NCBI RefSeq assembly: GCF_900091725.1
Contig: NZ_FMBW01000030.1
Span: 186,001-250,000 of the forward strand
Source of the DNA: Streptomyces sp. DvalAA-43
GTDB taxonomy: Bacteria; Actinomycetota; Actinomycetes; Streptomycetales; Streptomycetaceae
Direction: 5' to 3'
DNA: 64,000 nt
In this document: piece by piece, positions 59,620 to 64,000 of the stretch
Numbering within the stretch: position 1 is the stretch's first letter
How the letters are laid out: every line of letters begins with the position of its first letter
Translations under genes and position numbers: made by a program
Notes under the pieces: model-generated
The model's input: only the letters and a program-made list of their open reading frames with translations
What the model was told of the DNA's origin: nothing
Database searches by the model: none

Positions 59620-61152
59620 TCAGTGGGCGACGACCGGGATCTTGAACTCGTCCTCGACGCCCTCGGTGTCACCCGAACCGGAGCCTCCGCCCACCGGGCC
59701 CGCCGAAGGACGCCCGGCGTTGATGAAGGTCACCGCGATCGCGGAGGCCACCACCAGGATGCCGACGGCCCACCAGATAGCACCGGTGAAGCCGTGCACC
59801 ATCGACTGGAGCTTCAGCAGCTCCGGGTTCTTGGCGCCGAGTGCGGCGTGCGAGGAGGCGTACGCCGTCGCGGCCGATGCGGCGATGGTGTTCAGCAGCG
59901 CCGTACCGATCGCGCCGCCCACCTGCTGCGAGGTGTTGACCATCGCGGACGCGACACCGGAGTCCCTGGGCTCGACGCCGTGCGTGGCCAGCGACATGGC
60001 CGGCATGAACGCCGTACCCATGCCCAGCCCCAGCAGCAGCTGCGCGGGCAGGATGAGCCCGGCGTAGGAGGAGCCGATCTCCAGCTGGGTCAGCAGCAGC
60101 ATGCCGACGGCGGCGACCAGGAAGCCGGGGCCCATCAGCTTGCGCGCCGGGACCCGGGTCATCAGCCGGGCACCGATCTGCGTCGAACCGGTGATCATGC
60201 CCGCGATCATCGGGAGGAAGGCGAAGCCGGTCCTGATCGGCGAGTAGCCCCGCACGACCTGGAGGTAGTACGTCAGGAAGAGGAACAGCCCGAACATCGC
60301 GATGACGGCCAGACCCAGCGAGAGGTAGACACCACCGCGGTTGCGGTCCAGCACCACGCGCAGCGGCAGCAGCGGCGACTTGACCCTGGCCTCGGTCAGG
60401 GCGAAGGACAGCAGCAGCACACCGGACGCGACGAACATGCCGATGGTCAGCCCGTCCGACCAGCCCGCGGACTCGGCGCGGGTGAATCCGTACACCAGCG
60501 AGACCAGACCCAGCGCGGACAGGACGACGCCCGGGATGTCGAGCGACGCGCGGTTGCGGCTGCCGGACGGCTCGCGGATCACGAAGTACGCGCCCGCGGC
60601 CGCGATGATGGCGAACGGGATGTTGACGAAGAACGTCCAGCGCCAGTTGAGCGTCTGGGTCAGGAAACCGCCGAGGATCAGGCCGACGGCGCCACCGCCA
60701 CCGGCGATCGCACCGTAGATGCCGAACGCCTTGGCGCGCTCCCTGGCATCGGTGAACATCACGGCGAGCAGCGACAGGGCCGCCGGGGCGAGCAGCGCGC
60801 CGAAGACGCCCTGGAGCGCGCGGGAGCCGAAGAGCATGCCCTGGTTCTGCGCCGCGCCCCCGAGCGCGGAGGCCAGCGCGAAGCCGATCAGGCCGACGAC
60901 GAAGGTCCGCTTACGGCCCCAGAGGTCGGCGATCCGGCCGCCGAAGAGGAGGAGCCCGCCGAAGGCGAGGGCGTACGCCGTGATGACCCACTGCTTGTTG
61001 GCATCGGAGATGCCCAGGGCCGTCTGGGCGTGCGGCAGCGCGATGTTCACGATCGTGGCGTCGAGCACCACCATCAGCTGCGCGAGGGCTATGAACGCCA
61101 GGGCTTTCCAGCGGCTGGGGTCCGGGAGTCGGATATCGGCTGTTTTTGACAT
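59620..61152 (-). CDS. DHA2-type MFS drug exporter (second)
   Basis: 510 residues, 14 helices. MVVLDATIVNIALPHAQTAL (motif D1), GGRIADLWGRKRTFVVG (motif A) and GGGGAVGLILGGFLTQTLNW (motif C) define the DHA2 family. It ends in a Gly/Ser/Asp-rich tail (AGPVGGGSGSGDTEG). ATG at 61152 has AGGTGG nine bases upstream; a GTG four codons earlier is less likely. It lies 199 bp downstream of a TetR gene on the same strand. Confidence 0.93.
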   Translation of the reverse strand: MSKTADIRLPDPSRWKALAFIALAQLMVVLDATIVNIALPHAQTALGISDANKQWVITAYALAFGGLLLFGGRIADLWGRKRTFVVGLIGFALASALGGAAQNQGMLFGSRALQGVFGALLAPAALSLLAVMFTDARERAKAFGIYGAIAGGGGAVGLILGGFLTQTLNWRWTFFVNIPFAIIAAAGAYFVIREPSGSRNRASLDIPGVVLSALGLVSLVYGFTRAESAGWSDGLTIGMFVASGVLLLSFALTEARVKSPLLPLRVVLDRNRGGVYLSLGLAVIAMFGLFLFLTYYLQVVRGYSPIRTGFAFLPMIAGMITGSTQIGARLMTRVPARKLMGPGFLVAAVGMLLLTQLEIGSSYAGLILPAQLLLGLGMGTAFMPAMSLATHGVEPRDSGVASAMVNTSQQVGGAIGTALLNTIAASAATAYASSHAALGAKNPELLKLQSMVHGFTGAIWWAVGILVVASAIAVTFINAGRPSAGPVGGGSGSGDTEGVEDEFKIPVVAH

Positions 61153-61351
61153 GGGTGTATCCACCTAAGGACGCGCAGGTACGCGAGGGGTCGTGAACCG
61201 GACCGTCGCAGGAACGACGGACGGCGAAAGGGCAGGCGATGGGCAGGCGGTGAAAGGGAAGGTGAAGCGAGGGTGTGAGGGGGTGAAGGGGGATGGTCAA
61301 GGCGTGGCGGGCGCGCCGCCGGGCTCCTGCTTCAGGGGCCCGGCGCGGACA

Positions 61352-62014
61352 TCACGGCCGGCGCCGCAGGTCCTCCAAGGTCGCCGCCGTTCCGGGCAGT
61401 TCGGACCGGGCCGGGGCCTCAAGTCCGTCCAGGAACAGCTGTAGATGGCGGTGGGTGAACCGGTCGATGTCCAGACAGCCGGTGCCGGGCAGTGGCCGGG
61501 TGAGCTGGGAGAGGGCGACGAGTACGTCACCGACGGCGATGTCGGTGCGCAGCCGCCCCGCGGACATGGCGCGCGACACGAGCCCTTCGACGGCCTCTTC
61601 GAGGCGTCGGCGCTCGGCGAGCAGTTCGGGATGGTCCTTGTCGAAGCCGCCGGAGAGCATCGGGCACAGCGCCCCGATCCGCTCGTCGGCCGCCGCGTGC
61701 ACGAAGCGGCTGAGCGCGGCGAAGGGGTCGGACTCTTCGGCCGCCGCCTCCTCCGCGCGGTCGGTGGTCCGGGAGGTGACCGCGAGCACGACCTCGTGGA
61801 CCAGCGCGGCCCGGTCGGGGAAGTTCCGGTAGAGCGTGGCGTTGCCGACGGCGGCGCGCCGGGCGACCTCGTCGAGCGGAACGTCGGGCCCGAACTCGAC
61901 GAACATCTCGCGCGCGGCCGTCACGATCCGCTCCCGGTTGCGCAGCGCGTCGGCCCTCGGACGGGGCGTCCGGGACCGCGTCACTCCGGTGGCGGCGCGG
62001 CTGACGGTCTCCAC
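61352..62014 (-). CDS. TetR-family regulator of the DHA2 exporter
   Basis: 220 residues. HTH: RIVTAAREMFVEFGPDVPLD, then EVARRAAVGNATLYRNFPDR. The C-terminal domain includes RFVHAAADERIGALCPMLSG. GTG at 62014 has GGGGAGAG seven bases upstream; longer frames run through the repeat array upstream and are rejected. It precedes the exporter on the same strand and probably represses it and itself; the neighbouring array of CCCCG/CGGGG inverted repeats may hold its operator. Confidence 0.9.
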   Translation of the reverse strand: METVSRAATGVTRSRTPRPRADALRNRERIVTAAREMFVEFGPDVPLDEVARRAAVGNATLYRNFPDRAALVHEVVLAVTSRTTDRAEEAAAEESDPFAALSRFVHAAADERIGALCPMLSGGFDKDHPELLAERRRLEEAVEGLVSRAMSAGRLRTDIAVGDVLVALSQLTRPLPGTGCLDIDRFTHRHLQLFLDGLEAPARSELPGTAATLEDLRRRP

Positions 62015-62067
62015 GACGGCTCTCCCCTTCCACTTCCGCGTCCACTGCGATGGTCTTCGTTCTCCAT

Positions 62068-62196
62068 GGTGTCCCCTGGGCACTCCTTGATGCCCCCTGG
62101 ACGCTCCACGGTGTCCCCTGGGCGACCCTTCCCCGTAACCGGGGACCGCCTCCCCGTTTCGCGGGGACACCGATGCAAACGGGGAAACAGTCCCCG
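62068..62196. repeat. 21-bp phased repeat array between TetR and M6 protease genes
   Basis: Three degenerate 21-bp units start at 62068, 62089 and 62110 (GGTGTCCCCTGGGC-type). The same 21-bp period continues with CCCCG-N4-CGGGG (62131-62144) and CCCCG-N5-CGGGG (62152-62166), and a third inverted repeat CGGGG-N7-CCCCG lies at 62180-62196. A 21-bp period is two helical turns, so all sites face one side of the DNA. This suggests an operator array; noncoding. Confidence 0.7.
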
Positions 62197-62212
62197 GTTA
62201 TTTCCCTCCTTC

Positions 62213-62232
62213 TATGTGACCTGGGTCACATA
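62213..62232. promoter_or_regulatory. Crp-type operator upstream of the M6 protease gene
   Basis: TATGTGACC-TG-GGTCACATA is a perfect 9-bp inverted repeat. It fits both TGTGA-N6-TCACA and the Streptomyces Crp motif GTG-N6-GNCAC. It lies about 120 bp before the secreted protease start. Confidence 0.75.
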
Positions 62233-62352
62233 TTCGTGGCGGGAAACCAGCCGAACGGCGCACTCAACGAGCGCCCGCGCACCACCCGCAACAGGCTGAT
62301 CCGCAGAGCGCAGTCAGGGCCGGCCGACTGCCGCGGACCCCGAGGCGCCTGT

Positions 62353-63630
62353 ATGCAAAAGCCCCGCCACCGGATACGCAACCAACGCCACCCGATCGCG
62401 CTCGCCTCCGCAACAGCCCTGGTCATAGCCGCGATGGCCACGGCAAGCAGCACGCTCCCGACAGGCAGCCGGGCCTCGGCCGGCCCGGTGGCCACCGCGC
62501 GTGCGGCAGGCATAGCCCCGTGCCGGATACCGGCGACCATGGGCGTACAGATGTCGGAGGGGGTGCCGACACCGGCGGGCTACGCCCGCTCCACGGGCCG
62601 GATCCGCGCCCTCAACCTGATGATCGACTTCCCGGACGCACCGGGCGTCGGTTCGGCGATGACCCGGTACGCCGAATTCTTCCCGCAGACCACCGCCTGG
62701 TTCCGGACCGCCTCGTACGGACGGCTCACCTACGTCCCCGACGCCCCCCTGAAGTCCTGGCTGCGGATGCCACTGCCGTTCGCGAAGTACGGGATACAGC
62801 GCGGCTCACCGTACGAACCGGGCTACCACCACCTCGTCGACGACATCGTCGCCGCCGCCGATCCGAAGGTGGACTTCGCCAAGTACGACCTGATCAACAT
62901 CCTGGTCACCCCGAACGCCGGGCCCTCCGCCCTGGACACCGTCCTGTCCGTGACCTTCTCCGGCAACGACGACGCCCCGCGGGCGGACGGCGTCCCGCTC
63001 GCCAACACGTCCTTCATCTACAGCCACCAGGACGACGGCTCGGGCTCGTTCAAGAAGACCGGATACCGCGTCCTGCCGCACGAGAACGGCCATGTCTTCG
63101 GCCTCCCCGACCTCTACACGATGGAGGGCGGCGGCTCGGTCGGGCACTGGGACATCATGTCCGAGGACTGGGGGGCCAATAACGACCTGCTGGGCTGGCA
63201 CAAGTGGAAGCTCGGCTGGCTGGACAACAAGCAGATCAGCTGCGCCGCGCGCTCCGGCACCAGCGACCATCTGCTCGGACCGCTGGCCACCCGGGGCGGC
63301 ACCAAGCTGGCGTTCGTACCGCTGAGCAGCGACTCCGGCTACGCGGTGGAGGTACGGACCCGGGCCGGCAACGACCAGGCGGTCTGCCGGCCGGGCGTGC
63401 TGATCTACAAGGTGAGCTCGGACGTCGACACCGGGCAGGGCCCGGTCTCCGTCGCGGACAGCACCAAGGGCAGCGCCGGCTGCACCCGGCTGCCCAACGT
63501 CCACACCGAGCTGTCCGACGCCACCTTCCAGCCCGGCCAGACCTTCACCGACCGGACCAGCAAGATACAGATATCCGTGGTCGACAAGGACGACAAGGGA
63601 AACTACCGGGTCCGCATAACCCGCCCCTGA
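62353..63630 (+). CDS. Secreted M6-family metalloprotease
   Basis: 425 residues. N-terminus MQKPRHRIRNQRHPIALASA then a hydrophobic stretch, a Sec-type signal peptide with cleavage in the ASAGPVA region. The M6 (immune inhibitor A-like) zinc site is HENGHVFGLPDLY (HExxHxxGxxD), and a Met-turn follows in HWDIMSEDWG. Three or four Cys remain in the mature protein. It probably degrades extracellular protein and is produced under Crp control during development or antibiotic production. Its stop lies 28 bp inside the convergent acyl-CoA ligase gene. Confidence 0.92.
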   Translation: MQKPRHRIRNQRHPIALASATALVIAAMATASSTLPTGSRASAGPVATARAAGIAPCRIPATMGVQMSEGVPTPAGYARSTGRIRALNLMIDFPDAPGVGSAMTRYAEFFPQTTAWFRTASYGRLTYVPDAPLKSWLRMPLPFAKYGIQRGSPYEPGYHHLVDDIVAAADPKVDFAKYDLINILVTPNAGPSALDTVLSVTFSGNDDAPRADGVPLANTSFIYSHQDDGSGSFKKTGYRVLPHENGHVFGLPDLYTMEGGGSVGHWDIMSEDWGANNDLLGWHKWKLGWLDNKQISCAARSGTSDHLLGPLATRGGTKLAFVPLSSDSGYAVEVRTRAGNDQAVCRPGVLIYKVSSDVDTGQGPVSVADSTKGSAGCTRLPNVHTELSDATFQPGQTFTDRTSKIQISVVDKDDKGNYRVRITRP

Positions 63631-64000
63631 CCAGGCGCCCCGCCCCCGGCCGCGCCCCGGCTCCCCGGCCGTCCCCGGACCTCCGCCTCGACAGGCCCGC
63701 GCAGCTCCCGCTTGAGGATCTTCCCGGTCGGATTCCGGGGCAGCGGCTCGTCCCGTACGAGCACATGGGCCGGGACCTTGAACGCGGCCAGGCTGCGCCC
63801 GACGTGCGCCCTCAGCTCCTCGGCCGTGACGGTGGCACCGGCCCGCAGCCGCACGACGGCGGCGACCTCCTCGCCCAGGACCGGGTGCGCCACCCCCAGC
63901 ACCGCCGCGTCCTCGACGTCCGGGTGGTCGTGCAGCACGGCCTCGACCTCCACGCAGTACACGTTCTCGCCGCCGCGGATCACCATGTCCTTGATCCGGT
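63603..64000 (-). CDS. Acyl-CoA synthetase / AMP-dependent ligase (5' end outside window)
   Basis: The C-terminal about 132 residues are visible. DMVIRGGENVYCVEVEAVLH is the hinge/A8 region, then HPDVEDAAVLGVAHPVLGEE and the A10 lysine in LPRNPTGKILKREL. This is the C-terminal domain of ANL enzymes that adenylate a carboxylate and ligate it to CoA. The last 25 residues (RGRPGSRGAAGG and onward) are an Arg/Gly extension. It overlaps the convergent M6 protease gene by 28 bp. Confidence 0.9.
   Translation of the reverse strand, partial: RIKDMVIRGGENVYCVEVEAVLHDHPDVEDAAVLGVAHPVLGEEVAAVVRLRAGATVTAEELRAHVGRSLAAFKVPAHVLVRDEPLPRNPTGKILKRELRGPVEAEVRGRPGSRGAAGGGAPGQGRVMRTR

Overview
The window is chromosomal DNA of a Streptomyces species, or a very close relative. 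Base composition is very GC-rich, third codon positions are almost all G or C, GTG and TTG starts are common, and the gene content is typical of the genus: a SsgA-like sporulation protein, SepX/GlpR, the sigma factor HrdD, a SARP/AfsR-type regulator, DUF574 and DUF6227 proteins, and a FmdB-type zinc ribbon. There is no prophage, CRISPR array, rRNA or intact insertion sequence. The only mobile trace is a 67-bp MITE-like element at about 57.96 kb.

Layout. 0-1.3 kb: the start of a CbiM/NikM metal permease behind a near-perfect Nur box, then a SsgA-like gene. 1.4-7.9 kb: an MMPL transporter and its TetR repressor, divergent from a tricorn-type S41 protease, with two palindromic operators between. 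8-12.1 kb: a single-pass membrane protein, a DUF397 remnant, a PIG-V type mannosyltransferase, a PLP-dependent Ser/Thr dehydratase, a small secreted protein and a repeat-rich hydrophilic protein. 12.2-16.4 kb: a translationally coupled Baeyer-Villiger monooxygenase / alpha-beta hydrolase / SDR operon with a divergent MerR regulator. 16.5-23 kb: exodeoxyribonuclease III, a GNAT protein, a beta-lactamase-fold hydrolase, a DUF574 methyltransferase and the SARP regulator.

23.1-27.8 kb is the most notable locus, a compact class IV (LanL-type) lanthipeptide system. It has a TrmB/LuxR-type regulator, a divergent 57-residue secreted peptide, a lyase-kinase-cyclase synthetase with the Cys/Cys-His zinc ligands intact, and a 41-residue precursor ending in a two-cysteine core, followed by a strong terminator. 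27.8-33.3 kb (minus strand): tRNA-Ala(CGC), sepX, a RimJ-type GNAT, mogA, moaC, moeA and galU. 33.3-43.2 kb: 5-formyl-THF cyclo-ligase, penicillin acylase, a K+/H+ antiporter apparently starting at CTG, an MFS permease, an fmdB-like gene whose control region carries both a SigR promoter and a CIRCE element, MTA phosphorylase, an RcpC/CpaB-like protein and MscL.

43.2-48.9 kb (minus strand): a tightly coupled redox operon of b-type cytochrome/zinc-ribbon membrane subunit, bis-MGD molybdenum oxidoreductase, four-cluster ferredoxin, Tat-type Rieske protein and two small proteins. The molybdenum-cofactor genes about 13 kb away could supply its cofactor. 49-55.2 kb: LtrA, a P1 peptidase, DUF6227, a DHA2 drug exporter and a WYL regulator. 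55.3-59.5 kb: hrdD with a SigR-type promoter, a decayed GNAT (phosphinothricin-acetyltransferase-like) pseudogene, a questin-oxidase-like protein, the MITE, a DODA-type dioxygenase and its divergent MarR regulator. 59.6-64 kb: a second DHA2 exporter with a TetR gene, a helically phased 21-bp repeat array and a Crp site in front of a secreted M6 metalloprotease, and the C-terminus of an acyl-CoA ligase.

All family calls rest on reading motifs in the translated sequence; no database search was run.
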